Shown: one piece after another, positions 10,129 to 20,547 of the stretch
How positions within the stretch are numbered: position 1 is the stretch's first letter
How the letters are laid out: every line of letters begins with the position of its first letter
NCBI GenBank assembly: GCA_000969725.1
Contig: JXSR01S028350.1
Origin: Ophiothrix spiculata
Taxonomy: Eukaryota > Echinodermata > Ophiuroidea > Amphilepidida > Ophiotrichidae
DNA: 26,645 nt
Direction: 5' to 3' (one strand)
Program-made: the position numbers and the translations under genes
The notes under the pieces: generated by a model
The model's database searches: none
What the model was told of the DNA's origin: nothing
Seen by the model: the letters and a program-made list of their open reading frames with translations, nothing else

Positions 10129-10608
10129 CGTGTACAAGATTTGAGTCATAAGTATTACAAAATGAAGAGGGGTCATTCAGTCTAAACATCGTAGTATTTT
10201 AGCAATTATGCAGATTTCAGCTTCAAATTAAAAATGACTAAACCAAAGAAGCTCTGTTTTCAAATTCTTCTGATCAGTGGGTTTCATCCAACAATCAGAT
10301 GAAAGTGCCATGTTTGTCTATATTGGGTTGGTTTTTTTGGGAAAAAAACTGTACAAAATTTTATATCAACCTTTTGATATCAATGAGTGCATTATTGGAC
10401 CCAAAAATATATCTATAGCAAAAGGGGAATGTTCACAATCTGGCAAGTGGAACGATATGCACATTTTGCAGACCCCTTCCTAGAATCTTAGTATGCTCTT
10501 GATAAGATTGTTTATTCAGTCTCTTCTCATTCAGATCCATCCTGTGCCAAGTTAAGTGTGGAGATGATGGCACAATTTGGTCCCACTTTAAACATTATAC
10601 TCGCTTCA

Positions 10609-11920
10609 GCTTGAGTGTGTGGTTTTTTTTTGTGAGATGAGCTTCTAGTCACGGAGCTTCCAGTACCAGTCATTGATTTATTTGGTATTTCGCTACATGT
10701 ATCCCTTTTATCTGCCTTGAAGAGGTTCATCAGGATAGTAATTATTAGGTGAAAGTTGTCAAGCCATATCCCAGTAATTCTCACTCTTTGGAACTATGAT
10801 GTTTTGAGACCGAACAGGATGGCCTCTTGATCACATTTGGTGATTTCTGCGACTTCTGGTTCCAGTGTTGCTAGCTGGTTTCCAGATGATGTGGTCATGT
10901 AATATAACATGATACGAACCAGCAACGTTAGCTCTTGGTTTGGCTTAAGGTTTCCAAATCAAACTTATCATAAAGAAAAACTATATGTTAAATTTGTCAC
11001 CAGATTGGAATACCTATCTAACTATCACTAGCTAAAAACAGGTATATTGAATTTATTCCTAATTTAAAATTGGAAAAAGCAAAACATTGATGCAATTTTT
11101 TGTAAAAAAGTGAAATAAAAGGACAAGTTTATGCAACGTTGTTATTTTCTTTAGTCAAAAATGAAATAAAATTTACTTATGATCCATGTAAAATAATGTT
11201 TGGCAAACGAGATTTGCAAACTAATGTTTCATTTTGTTTTACTTCTCAGAAACTTAAACACTGTTTGTTTTCTTTGGTGGAAACTAGATATAGCAGTCCA
11301 GTTGCAATGTTGAATAACAAGCATTTCTGACTCCTCTAACTTGTCTTATCGTCTTAATTCTCAGAAAAAACAAGGGTAAGGATAAGAATGTAATACATAT
11401 GCTCGGCTAACAAGCATTGCCATCCGTCTATAAATTTGCTTTAATCTCAGAAAAACAAGGGGAAGGAAAAGTTTGCAACACTCTTAGGGATGGGATTGAA
11501 CTAAACACATTACCCAAGACTTTAACTTATGGTAACTTACTGTATTGTCTCTATTTAATGCCCTGCAGATGTTACATTTTTAAAAAAGGGGATGTTTATT
11601 TGAGACGAAATTTTCATCATTAACAGTGTACACATTTGCTTCATGACAACTTTATATTATTGAGAATTTCACAATAACTCTGAAGTTGTTAAAATATTTG
11701 CTTTATATCTGGGATTGCGACCGCATTGATTAACATTATTTTTGTTACGATTATGGTAAGCAAATTGCTCACAATGGCTGTGCCACAGGGGGTGGGAAGG
11801 GGGGAATTGCACCCCTCAAGGATTTCCGGAAGAAATACAAAGGTAGATAAAAGGGATGGTGATTAAAAAAAGCAAATTAAAAGAGTGGAGCGCAAAAAAA
11901 AATGGAAAAAGGGGTCTTAA
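10609..11920. other. Spacer of the inverted repeat, left portion
   Basis: Pairing between the arms ends at about 10608/14586. No gene was recognised in this stretch. An imperfect duplication with TCTCAGAAAAA-CAAGGG cores occurs at about 11362 and 11446. Around 11770-11815 a G-rich stretch next to GGCTGTGCCACAG vaguely resembles an hAT-like terminus. Confidence 0.5.
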
Positions 11921-12486
11921 CACGTAAGTGCATTAGGTGTTTTAGAATCTTGTTAGTGCACAAAGGGGGGTTCCATATGGACCCTAGATTTTGATTACTT
12001 TAAAAATAATGTTCTCCAGATTATTTATCTTTAAAACTGTACACAGTGATACAACAACTTAATACAATTCACATGAAACAAACACAATAAAAATTTGCCA
12101 TTCTGTTTCAAAATGGTGGCCAGATATCTAATTTGTGTCAAATTTTAATTTTTTACCAAAAAAATTCCACTAAAAATTGGAAATCTGCATTCCCAAATGA
12201 TTTTTTCAATGAAATTTGGCTCATAATAGCAGATTATAATTACAAATACATTGCTGACATAAAAATGTCAAAAAGTTGTTTTGTTTCAGTTTTAGGGACA
12301 AAGCAACAGCGCCATCATTTTACCAGTTTATGCTAATTATCTAAAAAACAATATGACTGATTTTTATTTTTTTTGCACCAAAACATCCGCACCCTTACCC
12401 TGACAATTACATAAACAGCTTTATTGGGTTTTGTTTGCGTTTTCGTGCAAAATCCAGGGTCCATGTCCCCCTTGTGCACTTAAGTG
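11921..12486. mobile_element. piggyBac-like nonautonomous element, TTAA target site
   Basis: TTAA flanks both sides (11917-11920 and 12487-12490). The left terminus is CACGTAAGTGCA and the reverse complement of the right is CACTTAAGTGCACAAGGGGG. Inner arms also pair: left GTGCACAAAGGGGGG...ATGGACCCTAGATTTT, right the same with CATGGACCCTGGATTTT. The left terminus carries about 22 extra bases between its outer and inner parts. TTAA duplication is diagnostic of piggyBac-type (and a few other) elements. The interior is A+T-rich without a transposase; a 67-codon open frame inside is not recognisable. Confidence 0.6.
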
Positions 12487-12490
12487 TTAA

Positions 12491-13267
12491 AAATCGTTAA
12501 AAATATACCTTTGTATGAAATTTTTGTTGAAACATTGGTTCTTACATCGCTAGTAGTGTCTGTGCGTTTGTGAGATCACATTTTTTTTGCTAGGTAGTTT
12601 TCAAAAGCTACATCAAACAAATTTGGGTGTACCTTTTGGGCCTCATATGTCAGTTGCCCCTCCTAACAATAAACCCTGTCACTGTGCCTGATGGCTCAGA
12701 TTTTCTCGAAAAGATATCCATAGTGGATATGTTAAGTGTCTGTTTTTTAAGGGGTAATGTTTATTAAATATATAGACAAAACAGTATTTGGCTTTGGTAG
12801 TATTTCAACATGCTCTTTAATTATTTTTGGAGGTGGGAATTGGGCTCTTTCCAATAATATTTCTAATCATATCATCATCATCACCATCATAAAACAGGTT
12901 GTCAGCGCCTGATCCAGTTTCTTCATTTGACCTTATCATAAGTTGATTACATTTGTTCCATATCATATCTCGCTATCATAACATAACTATCTATCCAATT
13001 ACATAAAGCAAACTTGGATGTAATCACTCAATTTAAAATTGAAATCGCACACGCAAGCTGTATACAAACACAGCTAAATATGCTCAATCCTTAATTTTGC
13101 TGTGCAACTTTATTACAAATGTGTATAGTTGCAACAGACGACCACGCCTTTGCAATTCACAAGTTGCTGCAACGAAGTAGAGCTAATTTGTATAAATGCC
13201 GTAAGGAGTTGCCATGAGATAACTGAATTCAATCCACATGTTCGCAACATGAAGGTTTTATTCTTTG
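12491..13267. other. Spacer, no gene recognised
   Basis: A+T-rich with a short ATC/CATCAT microsatellite near 12868-12892. No inverted-repeat element or coding sequence was recognised. Confidence 0.5.
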
Positions 13268-13576
13268 GGCCAAGGCCAAGCAAAAAAAGGTCTCAGAAAC
13301 TCTTTGCAAAAAAAGCTATGCAGTATGCAATTTATTAGCGCTCTAAAATTTTGATCGCCCAACTTACATGTGTGAAGTGACCAGTGCCTGTTTTAACTAT
13401 GACAAGTCTTGACAGTTGAAATAAAACGTTAAATTCAAGGTAAAATTGCAAAAGCAAATGACAGCAACCTGGACAGCGGTCGATTGCTGGAGAAAAAGAC
13501 CAGTGCGTAGCTCTACGCGCTTAATTCATTTTCACATAGCAATGCGCACAGGTTTCTTTTAGGGGGGGGGGGGGCC
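13268..13576 (+). mobile_element. Second copy of the Harbinger-like element at 22745-23313
   Basis: From GGCCAAGCAAAAAAAGGTCT (13274) the sequence runs parallel to 22745 onward: a CTCAGAAAC...TTTGCAAAAA start, GCTATGCAGTATGC, TTTTAACTATG, AAATTCAAGGTAAA, AAATGACAGCAACCTGGAC and a final AGCAATGCGCACAGGTTT. The right end is extended by a poly-G run and closes with GGCC followed by TAA. The copy is shorter than 22745-23313 and roughly 70-75% identical by eye. Left boundary and target duplication are uncertain. Confidence 0.7.
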
Positions 13577-13579
13577 TAA

Positions 13580-14585
13580 TTGTCTTAATTTGTTGGGCAT
13601 CATTTATTCAGCCAATGCTAAAACATAATAGCAGTGCGTTCCTTATGTGAATATGAGCAGCTTTAGGCCATCAAAGTTAAGCAACAAATTTCATGTTCTG
13701 AGAAAGCTTTGGGAATAGTTTTCTGACCTACAGATTCCTCTCCAAGGTTACTCTCCTAACCAATCTCATGCCATGATCCTTGGGAACCAGGTTTCGAATC
13801 CTTCATGATCTACTCAGCATTAATTTAGAATGTAATTGCATAGACATTAAGAGACATGACTGAAGCATATTTCTGCATTGCTTTGTTATGGAAAAGAGCT
13901 ATTGCACCATCTGCAACACTTGATTCTTCCAAATAGCATGAGCCATCGGCCAGTATTCCAGACATCAGGAACACATTTCTGAAGCATTTCTGAGATGCTT
14001 TGTCCAGGAAAGGAGATAATTTAACCAATTTTGACACTAATGATTCCCCCTAATATTGTATTATCCCATTTCACAAATCCTGTGGTAAATAATGCTCAAC
14101 TTTAAAATATGTTGAGAAAACACTGTGGAGGCAAAAAACTAAGAAGAGGCAGCATAACTGACTTGCTTTCTAACTCATCAGAATGGCTACACAATTGTGA
14201 CTGAGGCATACATCTCGCTACTATATCCAATATCAAAGCATGTCATTTTGACTTAAATCCTACCATTATTCGGCAATATATGAATTTGTGTATTTTGAAT
14301 CATAACGTCTCTTGTACCTAGATAAAATCAATTTTCTCTTGTAATCGCAAATAAAAAGTTGATTATTGAGGTCTGTTGGATTAAAATTGGTAAGTATTGC
14401 TCTTTAAGTCAATGTTTTCGAATTGAATTTTGTCAGTCCTTGCCCCTCCAATGTTAGAATCCTGGCTATGCCACTGACTATACTTTTAAGAAAATGTGTG
14501 GGGTATGTGAATGTAGGGGCGTGAATATGCATGACAATAAGACAGTGAATGCAAGATAAGCTTACAACGAACACTTAGATTGGTA
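13580..14585. other. Spacer, right portion, no confident gene
   Basis: A minus-strand open frame of about 70 codons (13825-14037) has a protein-like composition but no family I can name. The bases CTGGCTATGCCACTG ending at 14474, preceded by TTGCCCCTCC, look like one end of an hAT-like nonautonomous element (CAGTGGCATAGCCAG in reverse); the other end was not found. Confidence 0.4.
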
Positions 14586-14774
14586 CGAGTATAGTGTTTG
14601 AAGTGGGACCAATTGTGCCATCATCTCTACACTTTACTTGGCACAGGATGGATCTGAATGAGAAGAGACTGAATAAACAATCTTATCAAGAGCATACTAC
14701 TAGATCCAAGGAAGGGGGGCATCTTCAAAAAAGTGTTTGTTAATGCACCCATCGAAATGGGAAAATTTGCTATA

Positions 14775-14926
14775 TGTGTCCTGCCGCGGCAAAAGGATGC
14801 AGTTGTCAGCTCGTACATGTTGCTTATTGTAGCATATCTGATGTATACAACTAGTATACATATGATATGCTACAATGAGCTACATGTAGGAGACGACAAC
14901 TGCATCCTTTTGCGCGACGGGACACA
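14775..14926. mobile_element. 152-bp hairpin MITE, TA target site
   Basis: The element is nearly a complete palindrome: the left arm starts TGTGTCCTGCCGCGGCAAAA and continues GGATGCAGTTGTC; the right arm is its reverse complement with few mismatches; the centre is the symmetric ATGTATACAACTAGTATACAT region. TA flanks both sides (14773-14774 and 14927-14928). The left arm of the giant repeat has a TTTTGCTATA stretch (reverse complement, near 10416) that could be the empty site, but the local alignment is weak. Confidence 0.85.
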
Positions 14927-14929
14927 TAT

Positions 14930-16370
14930 ATACCAAATATTATTCCAGCAATTTTTTGCTGAAAAACTTACCGAAAGCAACCCATTATATTTGATCTCCA
15001 ATAGGTAGATGCACATCATTTCCACAATTGAGTAACTCCCTTTCTAGGAAAACATGAAAGGGACTGCCCTAGATTCTTTTGGCTACTTTTCTAGCTACAT
15101 ATTTTTATATGAATTGAAAGAACATTGATATATTAATATAACCTATCAGCAGTTTCCCTCAAATTCTGGAATATTGGAAAAATTACAATTCTTTACCAAC
15201 TTGAATTTTTTTTTCCAGTGAAAAGAAAATGCTGTGAAAACAGTGTTTTCAGTTTAAATCATCTAAATATCTTGTTTCTACTACTGTGATGTTCAAATAA
15301 ATTATTTTGGATTGAATTGTTTCTCTTTCAATACATATTAAATTGTCTTTAGAAGGTTTGATTGCTCTTTCAACTGGTAGTAAATACATCTTGAGTAACA
15401 AAATTAGGATTTAGAAAACACTAGACAGTCACACCACCTCCACAAAAAGATGTATTGAAAATTCTCTCTCAATAATAGTTTAGCCATTTCTGTGTAGATT
15501 TTTTACTTATTTTGAAATCACTACATTTTAAAGTGCTATTGAAAGCATTTCCATCAGTTTTGATTCTAAGTAGAATATAGGCTAGTTAATTTAAATGAAT
15601 CTTAAGGGGGTTTTTTTGTCAGTATTTGTATGTTTTTGAGCATAATTTTTTGAAGAACAAAACATGAATTGACTAAAGGTGTGCCAAGTTGTAGTCAACG
15701 ATGTCAGGCGATGTAAGGTGATTTGTACATGCTACCACATATCATGGATAAAAGATTATGAGGCAGTCAAATTCACTTCCGTTAAAAAAATCTTGGCTAT
15801 GCTATTTGTAATTTGTTTTTACAACATGATACGATCTATTCAATCTTGACTGAAAAGTACATTTCTTATTCAACAAGAAAATCATATCAAACATATCTGT
15901 ATTTCCCTATCGTATCACCTCCCCTCTTTTCGTGCTATTATCTCCTCCACTTTAAGTAAATAAATTATGATATATAACACTATATCTACATTTTTGATAT
16001 AAACAATGCACTCACAAGATCTCTATCTACTAGTTGCTAGAATCATCAACTACATAGTCAAAAGTCCCTGGGAATTCAGGAGATATTAGAGAAAAACCCA
16101 CCGAATATTTCCCGATATTATTTACACCAAGCACACACTATTGAAGAGATGCAAACATACAGCAATTTTTCACTCCTAGACGGCACTTAACTGTATCATT
16201 TTGACATAAAATATTTGCAAGGGCTTGAAGGAATAGGGGTGGCACTTGTTTTCAAAGCTGTATTATGAACATATTTGAATATACCCCTAAATTGACGTAA
16301 AACCAAGATTTCAACCAAAATCAAATAGGATTTTGGCAGTGCAGTCTTCATACCCTAAACTATAGTGAAA
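14930..16370. other. Right-arm sequence without genes
   Basis: Pairs with about 9240-10110 of the left arm in islands. The part 15010-15680 has no evident left-arm counterpart. No coding sequence was recognised. Confidence 0.5.
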
Positions 16371-16373
16371 CAA

Positions 16374-16474
16374 AATTTATTGGACAATGTAAACAAAAAT
16401 CCAGGGCAGGACTTGCATTAACAAACAATTGGGCCCTGCACTCTGGATTTCTGTTTAAACTGTCCAATAAATTA
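16374..16474. mobile_element. 101-bp foldback element
   Basis: The left arm AATTTATTGGACAATGTAAA with AAAAATCCAGGGCAGG pairs with the right arm CCTGCACTCTGGATTTCTGT and TTAAACTGTCCAATAAATT, leaving a short loop. The target duplication is not clear. Confidence 0.65.
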
Positions 16475-17257
16475 TTGTTTAGCCTATATGATTTTTTTTA
16501 ATTTAACCAAACAATCTGCCCAAATCAAGGATCTGATTTCATAATCGCGAATTTTTGGAATGTTGAATCATGCCATAGTCTAATACTTTTTTAGTACCAT
16601 TAGCTAAAAAACAACATTTTTTCTTGACTTACTGTTTTGAAACCCTGAATCGTGTCTGTGTTTTGAGCGTCCCATGAAAAATCGTCCTTTTTCTATGTTT
16701 TTTTTATATGCAGTCATGATATTTAACTTCGATACATGTCCCCTCCTGAGAATATTTCTCTTCTTTATGTTTGTAAGAGCAGTTTCCTTATTGCTTGATA
16801 GCTTGTACTCATTTTGGCACGTTTAAACGTGACCCCAGCTGTAACCTGAAGAAAATGGCTTAACTCAATAAATTCAACAAAATTTTACTGTAAATAAATA
16901 TTTCAGGAAGTGCAGAGTGTCAAATATATAAAGTTACATGCAATGATGGCTGAATTAAAATGTATGAAACTATCTCTAAAGTATGAGGGCTTCCTGTCCA
17001 GATTGAGTATCATATAACATCAAAGTATTTGTTTTCTATACAGCATATAAATCTGTAATGAGCATATCACTGTTTAAAATACCGCATGAAGCTCTTTATT
17101 ATTACCTGTTTGATGAAATTTCAGGTAAAAATCCTTGATACATGCCAATATTGAAACCATACCATGGATGAAGATTATGGTCAAATCTAGGAGTTTTCCC
17201 AACAATCTGAGAGAGATGTTAGCTCTGTTAACATAAGGTGGATTTAATTCTGATTTA
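16475..17257. other. Right-arm sequence without genes
   Basis: 16760-17240 pairs with 8500-8980 of the left arm at about 75-80%. No coding sequence was recognised. Confidence 0.5.
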
Positions 17258-17990
17258 GTTCAAAATGGTCTCAAATTGTTCATCTTGCAAAACTGTCTGT
17301 ACAAAGTAATATTTTCCAATGTCTACGATCAACAGTTGCTATGGTTACAAGACGAAGTTTTGCAAGATGAACAATTTGAGACCATTTTGAACAAAATCGG
17401 ACACTTTTAAAATGTTTGACCCCCATAGGCCTATCTCATGACCCTTGAAGCATTCATCAGAGATGGCAGAGGAGGGTGGCCGTGGCAACTGTTACGGGTT
17501 GCAAGCTCTTGTCGTACGGTATCGTAGCCGATTCCCCCCCCCCCCGGTTGCGTCATGTCCTATACCCCCCCCCTGGAAAGCCGTTGGGATTCGTGGAAAA
17601 ATACAACTTCCGGGATGATCACTAAAATTATTTTCGTAATCGTTAAAAAATATGATAACATCTATCAAAAGTGGGGTTTATGAGTGAACCACAGCAGATT
17701 TAGAATAACATAATTATGTTGATTACTATACGAACACTTTTGTAATTTTTTGAGGAAAGGTAAAAATATGATCTTTGTAAATATTTTCTTCAATTACGTG
17801 AGTCACGTGACCCAATAGAAATACACGTAAATCGTATCCTAAATTTGCGTTTTAGAAATCCCTCGTCCCTAAATATAGTGGATGCTATTTATCGTGTCCT
17901 ATGCTGCCTGAGAGATGGGTCAAAGTATATTTTTTCTGGTTTGTTATGATGAGAGGAACGTGTTAGTATGGTTTTAAATAAGATTTGACA
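17258..17990. mobile_element. Decayed copy of the 23420-24346 palindromic element, centre lost
   Basis: 17258-17350 matches 23755-23840 closely (CAAAATGGTCTCAAATTGTT, then AAACTGTCTGTACAAAGTAA). 17355-17458 matches the opposite arm (TTTTGCAAGATGAACAATTT and so on). The central part of the palindrome present in the other copy is missing between them. 17911-17990 matches 24085-24170 (GATGGGTC-AAAGTATA, ATGA-GAGAGGAAC-TGTTAG). Between 17467 and 17910 the copy is split by a separate insertion with an 8-bp duplication. Confidence 0.8.
17467..17910. mobile_element. 444-bp hAT-like insertion with 8-bp target duplication
   Basis: AGAGATGG occurs on both sides (17459-17466 and 17911-17918). The related element at 23420-24346 has a single copy of this site (AGATATGG). 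The insert starts CAGAGGAGG and ends GCTGCCTG, so both termini read CAG inward, but the rest of the inverted repeat is poor. An 8-bp duplication with CAG ends suggests an hAT-type nonautonomous element. The interior has C runs near 17535-17575 and no coding sequence. Confidence 0.65.
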
Positions 17991-18000
17991 AAAAAAAGCC

Positions 18001-19890
18001 AATCCCCCCCTAAAATTTTAACCTTCCGCCACCACTGCATATTGAAACACTACAGGCAAGAGGTTTTCATTTCTGTTTATAATGCCAGTTTTAAAGTGAC
18101 CACTTTGAAAATAGAATATTCTGTTGCATCTCAAATGATACCACATCCAAAATACATCGTTTGGAAAGTTCACATTATGTGCAAACCATTTCTATATAAA
18201 AGCAACGAACAGCATCCATGCTACATGGATATGCAGTGACGTCATTCCAAGAGGAGATTAGCATGATTACCTTATGAGCTGTGTGTCTACTGATGACAGG
18301 TGTATTCCAAAGCCAGTGGCTTCATCATATCAATTTAGGATATCAACTGCATTAGATGAAGCAACAAATGGGATGATGATAAAAGGCTGAGGAACTTGGT
18401 GAAAAGGTGGAAGCAGGGATGCGCTGCCAAAAACAATTACCATATTGTACTCACAGTTTTCAAAAAAATACCCTTTTCAAAATTCACGATTTCAAAAATA
18501 CCTTTTCCAAAATTCAGATTCAGTGGCATGGTTTATCTCTTATTAAATAAGCCTAAAATGGTGCAGGAGTAAGTAGAAATTTTGCATTGTTTAGGTTTAC
18601 TTATCAGGTGGAAGTTGAAATCTCTAAGAAAGTAACCATACCCAACCCAAACCTGACAATTACCCACACCACTCAATTAACAAACTTAGCATCACCTCTG
18701 TTTCCCCTAGAAAAATGCCTCTCAGTAGACAAAAATAACACCACACCCTCATCTCAGTAGACAAAAATAACACTACACCCCATCCCCGATGAAAGCTCTA
18801 TTCAACAGAAAATCATGAATTCATCCCAATACAGGAACTGTCCTATAAAGTAGCTTCCTGTACAACATCAGGTGGTTTTCTCACGGACGCCAGTTTTCAG
18901 GAAATTTGTTAGTCCGAATTTATGCAATTTTTATCAATTTTCAGCCCTTTTCAAGGCTTTTTGTCAAAATTTAGTTACTTTTTCAAGTTTTTTTTCCAGT
19001 TTCAGGTTTTTCAGCAGTACCGGTTATTTCTTTGTTTGCACGCCCTATGCTCACATTTATATTTATTTAACCAGATATCTGTTGATTTATTAATACAAAC
19101 TCAATTTTGAGGCTCTATATTTCTGTATCCATTTAATATCTCATCTGCTAAAATAAGTTAAGTTCAGGAATGAAAATTAAGTCAGGTTTTTTTTAACCAT
19201 CACATTAAGGAATCACAAGTTTTTAGTTATGAGTTTCAATTTTCCAGGCTGTAAACAAAATTCTAGTCAGAGCGATATATATTATCTAGCTTGAAATAGT
19301 ATCACAATAATATTATTGCAATCACATTTAACAGGCAATAATATGAATTAATGGCTTATCTACATTAAAACAACATTCGAAATGGCAAAATTAATCATTT
19401 ACATCATAATCATGTACTTGATCTAGTAAGGTAAATGTTGATAATCACCATGAACCTTGGTCGAAGCGTCCTCAGACCTTTGTAATGACGAGCAAGATAT
19501 GAGAGATATGGCCCCTCTGTCCAAAAGAGATTCCTAGGAAACAAATATGATGATGTGATGAAGGGGTATCAGAGTTGGAACACATTTCAAAACACAAATC
19601 ACTTGGTTTGTTGCAAATTGTAACCCAATTTAATCCATTAAAATTGATGCAAAGTCATATTCAAATCTGCCAAATATAACAGAGGATGGGGGAGTTATAG
19701 TGTATAACGGTGTTGAGAGGTTAAAAAACATGAACAAATCATCTGTATTGATATTTTTTAGGCCATAGAGTTACAAAATTTTTTAAATATCAAGACACAA
19801 TTGGTGCATTAGGCTAAGATAATTCATTTAAGCAACATATAGCTCAGACTCAAAGAGGAGTGGGGTTAAAAGGGCCTAATCACTTTGCAA
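18001..19890. other. Right-arm sequence without genes
   Basis: 18165-18392 is the partner of the 98% island at 7774-7995, and about 19300-19440 pairs with 6620-6770. CCGCCACCACTG ending near 18038, next to a C run, looks like an hAT-like terminus. The rest aligns poorly. Open frames here (for example around 18872-19110) lie in T-rich low-complexity sequence and look spurious. Confidence 0.5.
18721..18783. repeat. 32-bp tandem duplication
   Basis: CTCAGTAGACAAAAATAACA plus 12 bases, repeated immediately with about one substitution and a small end difference. A single local event. Confidence 0.85.
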
Positions 19891-19892
19891 TA

Positions 19893-20340
19893 TGTGTCCC
19901 GTCATATCGAAAGGTACCTTAATACCGGCATAGTAAATTACGAGATATAGGTCATTGAAGCTGAGCATAGTCAAAAATCACGTTCAAGGTCGAATTTCTA
20001 ATTTCATCAGAAACGTTACCTTTGAGGTGTATTCTATCATATTAATCGGGTTCCAACATCCAAAACATAAGACAAATATTTTAAAAACCGAGATAAAAAT
20101 CCTTTCTCCATTCACGTTTAACCAGTACAGAAACTTTAAACTTGATTTTCTCAGAACTTTAGTTTGCGGAATCAGCCCGATACCTTTTACCAATTTGGAT
20201 GTAACTTTGTAATCGAACATCCAATAACCAAAAGCAAGGTGTCATTTTAAAGCTTAAAATATTATAATCTTTCAGATGAGACCAAAAAATCAATTTTAAT
20301 TTTGCCGACCTTAAGGTACCTTTCGATATGACGGGTCACA
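19893..20340. mobile_element. 448-bp MITE, TGTGTCCCGTC ends, TA target site
   Basis: The left terminus TGTGTCCCGTCATATCGAAA continues GGTACCTTAA. The right terminus in reverse complement is TGTGACCCGTCATATCGAAA with GGTACCTTAA, so about 29 of 30 bases are shared. TA flanks both ends (19891-19892 and 20341-20342). The interior is A+T-rich without a transposase. Open frames on both strands that run across it are not recognisable. Confidence 0.9.
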
Positions 20341-20547
20341 TATATGCTTTGATATAAAATCATTGTAACGGAGAGGTAGAAACTTTGATTCCTGCATGCA
20401 GTGATGACTTGAAAGTGGGGAGTTCCCCCAATAAGCCCGGGTAACGCACAGACTGTTAGCTTTTCCGATGGGTCAAGGGTCACAAAATTATTGTGCAAAT
20501 TAGCAAATGTAGGGAAATATGAGAGAAGCTTGCAGGGTGGTTTATGA

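Larger units (their letters stand above)
4195..10608 (+). repeat. Left arm of giant imperfect inverted repeat
   Basis: Successive stretches match, in reverse complement and in reversed order, 14586-26285. Anchors, left versus right: 4200-4310 with 24680-24743 and 26212-26280; 4560-4660 with 23405-23418 and 24349-24450; 4805-6000 with 20548-20619 and 21583-22700; 6620-6770 with about 19300-19440; 7774-7995 with about 18165-18392; 8500-8980 with about 16760-17240; 9240-9560 with about 16100-16365; 9765-9960 with about 15690-15880; 10497-10608 with about 14586-14700. Between anchors the match is poor. No gene was recognised in the arm. Three short ORFs are not coding by any test available here. 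Confidence 0.92.

Noticed and set aside
13788..13802. GGTTTCGAATCC, resembling a tRNA B box
   Set aside because: No A box, no acceptor stem and no cloverleaf in the upstream 80 bases.
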